Shown: positions 54,542-64,000 of the stretch, in pieces
How the letters are laid out: the number at the start of each line of letters is the position of its first letter
Position numbering within the stretch: position 1 is the stretch's first letter
From: Neopestalotiopsis rosae
Taxonomy: Eukaryota; Ascomycota; Sordariomycetes; Amphisphaeriales; Sporocadaceae
Assembly: GCA_023078685.1 (NCBI GenBank)
Contig: JALGAS010000008.1
Coordinates: forward strand, 1,488,001-1,552,000
DNA: 64,000 nucleotides
Reading direction: 5' to 3'
Notes under the pieces: model-generated
The model's database searches: none
The model's input: the letters and a program-made list of their open reading frames with translations, nothing else
Told to the model about the DNA's origin: nothing
Position numbers and translations under genes: made by a program

Positions 54542-56168
54542 CTAATCTATTTTATTGGGTGTTCGCGCACCAGGAGAGGCGGACGGCGAGCGATCCGGTT
54601 CGTCAGACACTACACTCATGTCGGACCTGACCCTGAACTGCCTCCCTCGCCAGTTGACCGTGGTTCCCAGCAAGACTGCCCACGTCCAGATGGGGAGGGC
54701 AAGTAACTCTCGTCCCAGCCATGCGAGCAGGAATTGGCCAAAAGGCCGCCTCTCGGCACCTCCACGCTTGGCTCCCTTGGCAAAAGCGGGTGTGTCTTCG
54801 TCAATGTCTATACTGTAGCCAGCGTGGAGTCTGTTCGAGACGAGTCTATCAAGGATCATCCAAATAAACACACCAACGCCCCAGCATTTGAATAACGTTC
54901 CCCATGTCTGTCCGATACCCAGGTACTCACTGAGCCATGGAACGCTGGTTAGAGTAAAGGAGATTTGAAAGCAGCAAAGCAGAGATTCCACACCGGGCTC
55001 CACCAGCGTTGCCAATAGCACTGTCCATTTCCGTGCTCGAAGCCATCTGACGCGACGACCAACATATGCCGCGACTGACATTCCAGCAACAGGCTGAACA
55101 ACCAGATTGCCCCAATTCAGTCCATGATTTCTAAAGCCGGCGAACTTGGTCTTCCAGAGCAAATCACCAATCAAGTGATCCTCGCAAATGAAGTGGGAAA
55201 AGTAGTTCAAACCAGTGGGCAAAGGCGGAGAGGACTCGGCAAGAATCGGGTTCTGCGCCGGGTCTGTGGCATAGTCCAATTGCGACTTGCGAAACATGCA
55301 GCTCTTTCCAACGACGCAGGGAGCAACACCGACAGTGTTGATAGCCGAGTAGAACTTGGCATGGGTAGTGCACATGAACATCTCATCAAGCCGACCGCCG
55401 CCCTGACCCAGAAGAGAATTGTCGATTTCCTTGCGGTGTTCGACATCCATGGCGCCGGAGAGAAGTGCCTGAGACTCGGAACTGTTGCGGTCGAGCGAAG
55501 AGACCGTGTCGACCACGATCGGCAGCTGATGCGCCAGCTTGCAGGGCTTTTCTTGTCGACCATCAGGGGCGAAGCCACACAGGCGGTCGACCATTTTTCC
55601 AATGGCGCTCTTCGACAGCCAGACATTGCAGTCTGCGATCCATACAATATCTCCCTTGACCTCCCTGTAGGCTCGACTCAGGTTGCGGATCTTGGGGTTC
55701 GGTCCCATGTTCTCGATGGTGCCCTCGCGCCCGTTGAACATGGGGTCCTCGTTCTCGATGAAGATCTTGGCATCGTGGCGCGGGAACTCCTCGACCACCT
55801 GCTGCATAACTGGATATGCAGCATCATCTTTTGAAGATACACAGAAGTGTATCGTGAACTTGTCCGTGGGGTAGTTTTGTTGGAACGTTGACCTGAGACA
55901 TTCGTACAGGTAAGGTTCTAACCCCTTGGCTGGTCGCAGGATGGTGACATGAGGGATCTCATCTTTTGGGAGCGTCGGCGAGACTGCTTTCCTGGGAACA
56001 GACGAAAAGTACTTGAAGCTGCAAACAAAACACGTTAGCCAGAGCAACAAGACTTGGAGAAGGGGAAGCTGATACATACATTCCAAATGTCCCTATGCCT
56101 TGTACCACGAGTACTATCGAGCCCCAACACAGCCAGGCGTATCCAAGTGCCTGGGATACGGGAATCAT
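54542..56168 (-). CDS. GCS1: Ceramide glucosyltransferase (GT21, glucosylceramide synthase)
   Basis: It transfers glucose from UDP-glucose to ceramide in the Golgi/ER membrane, making fungal glucosylceramide. Predicted complement(join(54542..56018,56080..56168)), 521 residues. The short first exon encodes the N-terminal membrane helix (ALGYAWLCWGSIVLVVQGIG). The catalytic domain shows the D1 region (VTILRPAKGLEPYLYECL), D2 (DIVWIADCNVWLS), D3 (HFICEDHLIGDLLW) and the (Q/R)xxRW motif as RRVRWLRARKW. Two or three C-terminal hydrophobic helices follow, then a Ser/Pro-rich tail. The length, a little over 500, is usual for fungal enzymes. The phase-2 intron joins GTFG to IFKYFSS. Confidence 0.94.
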
Positions 56169-57131
56169 CTCGACATTGTGCGATACCGAGCGGTCTGATC
56201 AGGAGTGCGAATACCGAGTAGTCGGTGTAAAGTGATGTGCCTCGTGTATTGGCAAGCGTCAAGCGGCAGGCAAATAAGTCAGAACGACAGGACGGCAAAA
56301 CCAAAGACTCTTGCAACAACAGCCTTGGACTCCGTAAGCAGCGCAGTCGGCACCAGGGGTTCCACTACGATCGCAATGTCGAAGTGTTGCTCCTTGTCCC
56401 CTAACGACTTTGGCTCCCTTTCCAGTGTTCGGGGCTTTTGCCGCGTTATCCCCGAAGCGCGTTTGCGACACACGACCAAAAATTCAATTCACTACTGTAC
56501 TCTGTAGCCCAGTAGCCCAGCCCAGCCTAAGGGAAACACCTGCAGTGGACGTGACTTAGCGGAACGCGCCGTGAACAGGACTAAAGCTCAGGCCACCCAG
56601 TCAGAAGCCCGCCGAGATTTTCCGGGCGAGCTTGCTGACCATTGAGGGCTGGCGCATGGGTCATTCGCTAGCTTAAATTTTTCGCTACAATTATTTTTTT
56701 CTTAAACCTGTTCACCAGGCAAAGACTTCAAAGGGCTTCCCTCCTTCACCACCTCAACGCATCCGGCCACTCAGGCAAGCTGGTTGCTGTCTTGTTTGAA
56801 CCTGTCCATTGGATGGCCTGGCCAAGCAACCATTCCCGGTGGCAACGGGAACAATATCCCTCATCCGAGTAAGTCCTATTCTCACTTTTGGTGCCGTGGC
56901 ATTTTCGCCCGCCTGCATATCCCATCATGATATATCACGTCGCGGTGATGACAACTTTTACATTTTTTGGAACTATGGGGCGTCAAACCCTCGATGAGTG
57001 TTACCAATATAGACTACAACGGTATCTGAGCGACAGATTTTGCAATTCTTCATCATCAAACAGTTTGCGTTTGCAACATTGGTTTTGGAGCTCATTGCTA
57101 ACCATTCTCTAGTCCTGGTTGAGAGGCCGCA
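56169..57131. promoter_or_regulatory. Divergent promoter region GCS1 / SEN2, with a probable 5' UTR intron of SEN2
   Basis: 963 bp. On the + strand a canonical intron fits 56869-57112 (donor GTAAGTCC, branch GCTAAC, acceptor CTCTAG), ending 19 bp before the SEN2 start codon. It would remove several upstream ATGs. No other feature is recognised. Confidence 0.5.
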
Positions 57132-58745
57132 ATGGCTGAAACGAAAATATCCACTACACAAAATGGGGCCTTGACACCACCTGTAAAAGCATCTGCTGAT
57201 CAGATGCCGCCGGCAGCGAATACTGCCAAGGCACCTGCTGGCCCCCGAGGCCCTCCCCTCTGGAAGGTTCATGAGCTGCCTGCTCCCATCCGAACCTTTC
57301 CTTTACCCACCTTTTATCCGAGTAACCCGCTGTCGTTACTTCATGTCGCGTATGCTTGGGTTCGGCAGGTTCTCTCACCACCACGTGAACCTGCCGTTGT
57401 CTACAAGGGAATATGGTCTCCAGCTCACCGATCAGTGCTGATCAGGGATCCAAAGTCCATCCGGGCGCTATGGGAGCAGGGCTTCTACGGCAAAGGACAT
57501 CTTAGTCGCAGTGAGCCGAACTGGCTTAGGCGAGAGCAGGCCCGAAAGGGTGCTCATGGTGACCATGTTGCGGAAGTCTTTACAAACAAGAGACGTGAAG
57601 AGCGAATCCAGATGAAGTGGGAGCGTGCGCGGAAAGAGCAAGGTGCGATTCTCAGGACGCGATACGAGGAAGCTCGTATTGCACCTGTCGAAGTTGCTGG
57701 ACTCTTGGCGCTGCCCAATTCCCAGCGCGAACTGAACGTGCTGATCTATGGTGTTGATGAGTTCATCCTCAGTGATTCCGTACGTGTCGTCACCTCCAAC
57801 GATGTTGATCCTGCCATTGCCAATGATCAAAACACCCACTCTGCTCCACGACAGAACGGTGATGTCCAGCGGCCTACTACACCACAAGAAAAGGACAAGC
57901 TTGTCCTTGACCTTCAAGATATCAGCAGTGACCGTCAAGCATCCATTAAGCGCAGAAAAAGTGTACGCTTCTCGCCCAAAGTAGAATCCACCACATTCCA
58001 ACTGTCAGACCCACCAAGTCCAAGCCAGACGATTCTCGGTAATGGCAATGGAAAAATACCCGATGGTATTCTGTCCAGTCGATTGGCAACGCCTCAAGAT
58101 TCCAGCCAAAGTCCCGTCCAGGAACATGCCATTCTACAAATGCTCAACGACCCTGGTCCAGTTGAATCGACGCCCGAAGAGCTAGTGGACAAGGAGCATC
58201 TACAGCTTACCCTTGAGGAAGCAATGTGGCTCAGCTTTGGTATAGGCGTTTTGGACGTCAAAGATGAGAGGTCCGGAGAGTCCATCTCCAACGACTCCCT
58301 GTTGAGAATCGGCAGAGAGTTCTCGTACTGTCCCCCACGATCTTCGCATCTGCAACCAGATGATCCATTCCTGATCCACTACGCCGTGTACCACCACTTT
58401 CGCTCACTTGGTTGGGTGACTCGTCCAGGCATCAAGTTCGGCTGCGATTGGTTACTTTACCACCGTGGCCCAGCCTTTAGCCATGCCGAGTTTGCCGTTA
58501 TCGTTTTGCCGTCCTACTCAGATCCCTACTGGCGCAGTCAGGGCCGTGACACAACGGATAAATCGTGGCATTGGCTTCACATGGTTAATCGTGTTCAGAG
58601 CACCGCCTTGAAGACATTGGTTCTTGTCTATGTCGACATTCCTCCGCCAACCAAGGAGAGCCTTGATATACCCTCGCTGTTGAAACAATACAAGATTCGA
58701 GAGGTGATGATTAGGCGATGGCTGATCAACCGCAACAGAGATTGA
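57132..58745 (+). CDS. SEN2: tRNA-splicing endonuclease catalytic subunit Sen2
   Basis: Sen2 cuts the 5' splice site of intron-containing pre-tRNAs as part of the Sen2-Sen15-Sen34-Sen54 complex. A single exon of 537 residues. The N-terminal part has VYKGIWSPAHRSVLIRDP and LWEQGFYGKGHLSRSEPNWL, a charged coiled region (RREERIQMKWERARKE), and a long low-complexity middle (about residues 220-340). The C-terminal catalytic domain begins HYAVYHHFRSLGWVTRPG. It shows the active-site trio: Tyr in LLYHRGPAF, His in FSHAEFAVIV, and Lys in TALKTLVLVYVD. The motif and order match fungal Sen2 and the start is the first ATG after the proposed leader intron. Confidence 0.94.
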   Translation: MAETKISTTQNGALTPPVKASADQMPPAANTAKAPAGPRGPPLWKVHELPAPIRTFPLPTFYPSNPLSLLHVAYAWVRQVLSPPREPAVVYKGIWSPAHRSVLIRDPKSIRALWEQGFYGKGHLSRSEPNWLRREQARKGAHGDHVAEVFTNKRREERIQMKWERARKEQGAILRTRYEEARIAPVEVAGLLALPNSQRELNVLIYGVDEFILSDSVRVVTSNDVDPAIANDQNTHSAPRQNGDVQRPTTPQEKDKLVLDLQDISSDRQASIKRRKSVRFSPKVESTTFQLSDPPSPSQTILGNGNGKIPDGILSSRLATPQDSSQSPVQEHAILQMLNDPGPVESTPEELVDKEHLQLTLEEAMWLSFGIGVLDVKDERSGESISNDSLLRIGREFSYCPPRSSHLQPDDPFLIHYAVYHHFRSLGWVTRPGIKFGCDWLLYHRGPAFSHAEFAVIVLPSYSDPYWRSQGRDTTDKSWHWLHMVNRVQSTALKTLVLVYVDIPPPTKESLDIPSLLKQYKIREVMIRRWLINRNRD

Positions 58746-59257
58746 CGATGAGAAGCTGTACGATAGGACTATGGTCATATAACATGGAGGGGCGCGGTAC
58801 CTATATAAAATACAAGTAGCACAAGAATTTTCTTCTTGAGCCCTCCAATATCTTAACCGGCATCCACTCACTTGATGCGTCCCACTTTGCTTTGATCAGT
58901 GATGCTCACCATATTTTCTGTAGTATTGAATTGAGACACTGCACGAAGCAAGGTTTGGCATTTTCCCCCAAGCAGAATGGATCTGTGTTACATTGTAATG
59001 AATTGATGTTACTGGTGCTGTAACCGCGGCCAATGAGCTAGCTCGCTGCCGATCGCCCGCTAAGACGGCGAACGGGAAGACGTTGCTCACCTGCGACGCG
59101 CGGACTTGCCGTTTGGGTGCAGCACTTTGAATAATCGAGTAAGCATATTCGACTACCGGACTTGATTGTGCTCATTCTGCTGGCCAATTCATTCTTACTC
59201 CTATCACCTCAAATCTTGCCGGCTGTAACTGTCATTCCTGATTGCAAACTATTCAAG
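58746..59257. other. Intergenic: promoter of the MFS transporter gene
   Basis: 512 bp. The transporter frame is open upstream to 59162 but has no ATG before 59258. Nothing else is recognised. Confidence 0.45.
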
Positions 59258-60863
59258 ATGGTACGGAAGCAGGATGAGCCCAGAGCGGCAGCAAGCGAGA
59301 CGACACCACTTTTGGCGTCATCCGCGATTGCACCTACGCAGGACACAGAAGTCGCAGACAGCCTGGTCGCACCGGACTCAAATTCCAATGGAGAGGCAGA
59401 GCATCAAGAGGAGCCGATGGACAAGACGCAGATCGTCCTGCTATGCTACACCAGAGTTGTCGAGCCTATTGCTTTCTTCTCCATCTTTCCGTACATCAAC
59501 ACCATGCTGCAGGCCAATTCGAATCTTCCAGCATCAGATGTCGGCTTCTATTCGGGCTTGATAGAATCACTTTTCAGTCTGACGCAAATGTCGGTCATGT
59601 TGCTTTGGGGTCTGGCGTCTGATCGAATCGGACGCAAGCCAGTACTCGTCTTTAGCTTGGTGGGCGTGTCCATCTCCACGGGTATTTTCGGTCTGGCAAC
59701 AAGCTTGTGGCAGATGATCCTTTTTAGGTGCCTCGCCGGAGTCTTTGCCGGTACCATTGTCACCATCAGAACCATGATATCGGAGCTCAGCACACCGAAA
59801 ACCCAAGCACGGAGTTTTGCATGGTTTGCCTTTGCAGGAAATCTGGGTATCCTCTTTGGGCCCCTGATTGGCGGCGCCCTAGCAGAGCCTGCAACACAGT
59901 ATCCGAAAGTGTTTGGGAACGTTGCCTTGTTCCGAGAGTACCCTTATGCGCTGCCGAGTTTCGTTGTGGGCGGTATTGGTCTGACGGCTGTCATCACGAC
60001 GGCCCTGTTCGTGAAGGAGACACTGAAGAAGCAGCCGAGCAATGAAAGAACCGACAGCGCCGAAGGTGGCTCGTCGGACCCTGCCAAGTCTTCAGCGACG
60101 AGCACTCGGCAGCTCCTGAAGAGTCCGGACGTCCCAATGGTCCTCTATATCTATGGGCATGTCATGTTGCTTGCTATTGTCTACACGGCTGTGGTGCCGG
60201 TATTCTGGTTCACGCCCATTTCTCTCGGCGGATTCGGATTCAGCCCCTTCCAAATCTCGATCTTCATGGGTTTGACTGGATTCTCCCAGGCAGTGTGGCT
60301 CCTTGCATTCTTTCCCCCATTGCAACACCGTTTGGGCACGAATGGAGTGCTACGTCTTTGCAGTGTGGCGTACCCTATTGCTATGGCTTGCAACCCTCTT
60401 TTGAGTGTGATCCTTCGCTCAGGCGCCACGACACTCTTTTGGGTGCTTGTTCCAATCTTTTGCCTTATTGCGCCTGGTATCTCCATGGCATTCACGGGCG
60501 TCCAACTATGTCTAAATGACGGTGAGTGCAGACATTACAGACCTTTTTGTCGGTCACAAGAGACTAAACCAGCTAACTTTCATAGTTTCACCTTCGCCGC
60601 AACTGCTCGGGACCCTGAATGCCTTGGCGCTAACAGCGACCAGTGCATTACGAAGCTTTTCCCCTGCGTCGATAACGAGCATCTATGCTATTGGGGTCCG
60701 CTCGCAGATTCTTTGGGGTTACCTTGCTTGGCTGGTCATCGTGCTTATTGCCGCCGGCTTCACGGTCGCTGCTCGATATTTGCCAGCTGCAAGTGAAAAG
60801 GACTATCCCCACGACAACACCGGAGAACACGTTGGACAAGCCGAAGAAGGATCTTCCACTTGA
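59258..60863 (+). CDS. MFS transporter, DHA1-like (12-helix drug:H+ antiporter type)
   Basis: Predicted join(59258..60521,60586..60863), 513 residues, phase-1 intron. A polar N-terminus contains TTPLLASS. Helix 1 is VEPIAFFSIFPYINTML, and the loop 2-3 motif A reads GLASDRIGRKPVLV. The helix 4 region is RCLAGVFAGTIVTIRTM; motif C-like glycines follow in GNLGILFGPLIGGAL. A charged central loop (residues about 255-285) separates the halves, and helices 7-12 run to VIVLIAAGFTVAARYL. Fungal members resemble yeast YCR023C-type and multidrug proteins. The substrate is unknown. It sits in the plasma or vacuolar membrane; the N-terminal leucine-rich TPLL could be a sorting signal (inference). Confidence 0.9.
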
Positions 60864-61345
60864 CATGCAACTTGACAATATATATCTTGGGAATCGGATG
60901 ATATGCGGAGACAAACTCTTCCTTCAATGCCAACAACGTGACTGCCTAGTTTTCCCTCCTAGGGCCAGCAGCAAAGTCAAAATATTAAGGTACAACACTG
61001 ACACTGTTGCGCCTAATCTCGGAGGAAGGTGCACCTATCATTCATTGAGCAGTGCCTATTGGAGCTTTGCAGCGCACCGAGGGGAATCTTCCCTTCTTCA
61101 AGCATAAATACTCCGACACGTCCCTATTCTTGGAATCTGTCTTTCATTCCGATTCCATTCCCAATACTTCTCAAGTATACGTGTTTGGAAAAATCCTTCA
61201 TAAAAGCCCACATTACCCTACGACATTTTCTTCACTTCCCCTGAGACCTTCTATTCTACACTATTGTTGGTATCACAAGGTGATCATTCTCGTCACCGTC
61301 TCTAATCGTACCATTGTATCAGTCCCCTGACTGTCCTTATTCACG
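60864..61345. other. Intergenic: promoter of the subtilisin-like gene
   Basis: 482 bp, T/C-rich toward the right, fitting a fungal leader. No other feature is recognised. Confidence 0.45.
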
Positions 61346-63009
61346 ATGGACTTGTTTCGGAAACTGTTTTTCTGGGCGTCCATGATGACCTTAGCTGGAG
61401 CTCATCCAGAGAAACACGACTATTGTGATCATCAAGCGAAAATCGCCCATAATTGGATTGTTGGTTTCAAACGAGACGTGCCCGAAGATGTCCTCTCTGG
61501 TTTCAAGCACCACTTCCGCAAGCGAGCCGAGGATGCCCAGGTTGAGATTACGCACGAGTACAACATGGGGCCTGGTATGATGCGAGGATTCTCCTTGAAG
61601 GGTCCGGAAGATACAATCATGGCACTCAACGACTCCGAGTGGGTAGACCATGTTGTGCCAAACGTAGGTGTACATATATCACTGCCCAGGGACGAAGACG
61701 ACGACGACGAAGGCGGCGGAGAAGACAACGGCAATTTCGAAGCCAAGCCAGCCAACCAGACTCATCTTGCCCGAAGAGAACTGACCTACCAGACCTATGA
61801 CCTTGCCAAGAAGGATAGGAGTTACAACTTGGAGGCCATATCTGGAGGTGACGAGCTGAAGTATCACTGCCCTGAAGGTTGTGGGAAAGGTGCTTGGATT
61901 TACATCATTGATGATGGTGTCGACATGAAACATCCGGAATTTAAAGTTAAGAATCATTCAGGCGGCCGCGTTGAGCATCAGGAGGACATCCACCCGGGAC
62001 CGTACCAGTAAGTTGGCTATCTCACCTCTGAGCAGTGCTGGAGGGCTCATTGAAACCCCCGTCCATCATGATCTTGAAGGTGTCTGACTCTCATTAGTAA
62101 ACGGCCACGTAAGCGAGGCTTGCACGGAACATGGATGGCCGGAATCGCTGCCGGAACGACTACAGGCGTGGCACGAAATGCTCGCATTGTCTCCGTGAAC
62201 ATCTTTGGACGTGAAGACGTTCTATATCTAGACAAATTCCTTCAGGCAATGGAGTGGACAGTGAAAGATATCAAAGCGAGGAACCGTGAGTCTCTCCAAC
62301 ACCGCCGATCTGAAATTACGCCTTACCCTACTACCACCGTCCCTTATTTCCCCCCTTTTCTTTTTTCTTTTGTTTCTTTTCGCGACTAACTATTGCTCCT
62401 ATAGGTATTGGCCAAGCCATCATATTATTTGGGCACTGGGGTTGCAACGCACACGGAGTAGATGGGACGCCTGCCAGGCTTGCGGTAGCTGATGCGGTTA
62501 AAGCTGGGATCTTTGTCGCAGCGGGTGGTGGTTGGAATATAGGGGACACCGGACACGTCTGGCCGGGTGGTGAGCCATCGGCCTGCACTGTAATGGGATG
62601 GGAGCCTGGCATGAAACACCCTAGGTTCCCCGACCCGAAGAACCGGGAGGTTCATTACAATGGCGATCCGGGCATTGATATCTTTGCCCCGTCCATGCGT
62701 ATTAGGACGTCAAAGCCGCAGGGCTTGTCCAATGGGGGTAAGTACCGCAAGATCGACGGCAACGACGCTGCCACGGCGCACGTTGCAGGCGTTGCGGCCA
62801 CGTTGCTCCACAAGGTCGATTTGCCCGTCATGTGCGAGACTCTTCAATGCTGGGGCAATCCGGGCGACCCTGATTGGTGGCCCAACACAGTGAACCGGGT
62901 ACTGGTCAACCGGCCAACTGTAGAATTCGACTTTGGCGATACGGGAATGTGGGAGAGACCCGAGTGTAAGCGGTTGAACTCGACGAGGTGGAAGAAGTCT
63001 GGTCTCTAA
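61346..63009 (+). CDS. Secreted subtilisin-like (S8) protein with degenerate active site
   Basis: Predicted join(61346..62007,62098..62285,62405..63009), 484 residues. A signal peptide (LFFWASMMTLAGA) is followed by an inhibitor-I9-like prodomain (NWIVGFKRDVPEDVLSGFKH ... NDSEWVDHVVPN), an acidic linker, then the S8 fold. The Asp motif is intact as YIIDDGVD (about Asp189) and the His motif as HGTWMAGIAAG (about His230). The oxyanion Asn region, usually VAAGN, reads FVAAGGGWN. The nucleophile motif, normally GTSMA-x-PHVAG, reads GNDAATAHVAG with Asp404 in place of Ser. The fold and Ser-region context (TAHVAGVAATLLHK) are otherwise normal, so proteolysis is unlikely. It is convergent with a small secreted protein gene. 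Confidence 0.85.
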
Positions 63010-63204
63010 AACATACGAGTATGCCAAGCTAGATTGGTTTAGCAAAAGTCTTCATGCATTATATTTATTTGAAACCCCTTGTACGTAAAAAAAGACCTCG
63101 AGTGATAATTCCCCAAATTCAATTGATACTGCATATCGTCCCATCTACTAGTATTACCATTGTCTTTTCCCTTCTTGCATGATAAGTGTTATTTCCCCAT
63201 CGTC
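63010..63204. other. Short convergent intergenic
   Basis: 195 bp of AT-rich 3' sequence shared by the S8-like and secreted-protein genes. Confidence 0.5.
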
Positions 63205-63924
63205 TTAGCAAAAGTTTGCTCCCTGTTCATCTCTGCCATACTTGTTGGCCGGCGCATTGGCTAGCGGATGGACGTAATTGTTGTATACCCACCCAGCCTG
63301 ATTGCTGCTGCTGCTACCTCCAAAATAGCAGTCGCTGTCCAGCCACTGCATGGCGCCCATGACGTCGGCTGACGTGCACGTCTCGGGGTGGCCCCGCGCG
63401 CAGATATAGACGATTACGGACCCGTATTTCGATGCCAGGTGCTGGTACGCGTCCACGGAGCCTACGGCGGCGCAGTACGCTGCTAGCATGCGCTCTGCGT
63501 AGTAGGCGTCGACGGGGTCGAGTTGCAGGTTGCCGCAGTCGTATTGCTTGACGGGGAGGGCGGGCGTGTCGCCGTCGGTGGTGGCGGCGGGTGGGCGTTG
63601 GGGGCTTAGGTGGGATCTTGGGGACTTGGTGCTGGTGCTGGTGCTGATGGTGTCGTCTGATGAAGAGGAGCCGGGTTGCTTCCATGGCCAGAGATCCTGT
63701 TCTGGTCTTCCGTGATGGTCATTCTGGCCTGGTGACTGTCTCTTCACGAAGTGATGCTTCGAGGGTTCTGATTTGTAGTCAAAGTTGAGACGGGTCGTGA
63801 GGTTGAGATTCCCATCCACGTCGCGACTTATGTACCATAACCCATTTTCTGCATCAGCCATAAAGCTCCGAGCCAGTACTATTTTGAAAAGTGCTACAGC
63901 TCCGAGGAGCAAGTTCTTGCGCAT
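63205..63924 (-). CDS. Small secreted protein with six cysteines, unknown function
   Basis: A single exon of 239 residues from the first ATG (63924). A signal peptide (MRKNLLLGAVALFKIVLA) is followed by a variable, Ser/Thr/Pro-rich spacer (about residues 60-125) with a possible Kex2-like KR (FVKRQSPG). The compact C-terminal domain begins QYDCGNLQLDPVDAYYAE and contains AAYCAA, VYICARG, ETCTS, SDCYFGG and a final FC, six cysteines in all. The mature domain could be a pathogenicity- or antagonism-related effector, but I cannot assign it to Hce2, CFEM or another named family. The gene is convergent with the degenerate S8 protein gene. Confidence 0.72.
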   Translation of the reverse strand: MRKNLLLGAVALFKIVLARSFMADAENGLWYISRDVDGNLNLTTRLNFDYKSEPSKHHFVKRQSPGQNDHHGRPEQDLWPWKQPGSSSSDDTISTSTSTKSPRSHLSPQRPPAATTDGDTPALPVKQYDCGNLQLDPVDAYYAERMLAAYCAAVGSVDAYQHLASKYGSVIVYICARGHPETCTSADVMGAMQWLDSDCYFGGSSSSNQAGWVYNNYVHPLANAPANKYGRDEQGANFC

Positions 63925-64000
63925 GGCTTTGATAGCTCGCACAAGCAGGCGTTGATACTGAACACGTGTTGGGTGGAATAATCGAATCTACTTGAGAATG
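63925..64000. other. Upstream region of the secreted-protein gene at the window end
   Basis: 76 bp only; no feature is readable. Confidence 0.4.

Noticed and set aside
62738..62788. A 51-bp GTAAGT...CAG interval in the S8-like gene as an intron that would remove the nucleophile region
   Set aside because: The translated interval (KYRKIDGNDAATAHVA) aligns with the conserved Ser-motif region of subtilisins, the interval is at the lower size limit and no good branch site is present, so it is coding.
1..64000. tRNA or 5S rRNA genes
   Set aside because: No A-box/B-box pair with a cloverleaf-compatible spacing was found by eye; a computed scan (tRNAscan-SE) would settle it.

Overview
The window is nuclear DNA of a filamentous ascomycete. 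Genes carry several short introns (about 50-100 bp, GTAAGT/GTATGT-type donors, CTAAC/CTGAC branch sites, CAG/TAG acceptors). Housekeeping proteins such as Spb1, Gda1, Irc22/TRAP-alpha, ceramide glucosyltransferase and Sen2 look like Sordariomycete orthologues, probably Hypocreales; the order is an inference. I see no tRNA or rRNA gene, CRISPR array, polyketide or peptide synthetase, or intact transposase.

Left block (1-9.55 kb): the 3' end of SPB1, a small probable mitochondrial protein, an AAA-like 'magnesium chelatase' family protein without Walker A, the Golgi GDPase GDA1, and a PPPDE-thioredoxin-PUL fusion protein. Spacing is tight and ordinary.

Accessory island (9.55-21.6 kb): about 12 kb with no intact gene. 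A promoter-like stretch (10.2-10.7 kb) is followed by a tandem array of about 20 GC-rich units of 71-98 bp, with higher-order periods near 165 and 384 bp (11.1-12.7 kb). Then come broken, rearranged copies of one multi-exon gene encoding three successive C-X4-C zinc fingers, an acidic segment and a WM[VLI][FYI][DE]LP signature (13.8-21.1 kb). These copies show frameshifts, in-frame stops, a deletion, an inverted segment, poly-A tracts and a short palindromic array between homologous segments. I recognise no described family, and this is the most unusual part of the window.

Middle (21.6-30 kb): a five-exon cytochrome P450, about 3.2 kb without a clear gene, a WSC-like single-pass surface sensor and IRC22/TRAP-alpha.

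Catabolic-looking neighbourhood (30.1-43.6 kb): a fumarylacetoacetase-family enzyme, a CocE/X-Pro hydrolase, a small unknown protein, a membrane-anchored aldehyde-dehydrogenase-like protein without catalytic residues, a LigB/DODA-type extradiol dioxygenase, an alpha/beta hydrolase, and an M20 peptidase split by a one-base insertion. Ring opening plus C-C and amide/ester hydrolysis would fit breakdown of an aromatic or heterocyclic compound, but the grouping is only an inference.

Right block (44.3-64 kb): a SAT4-type seven-helix membrane protein, a secreted protein resembling bacterial NMT1/ABC substrate-binding proteins, an SDR-type reductase, a secreted GMC oxidoreductase, ceramide glucosyltransferase, SEN2, an MFS transporter, a secreted subtilisin-like protein whose nucleophile position is Asp, and a small secreted cysteine-containing protein.
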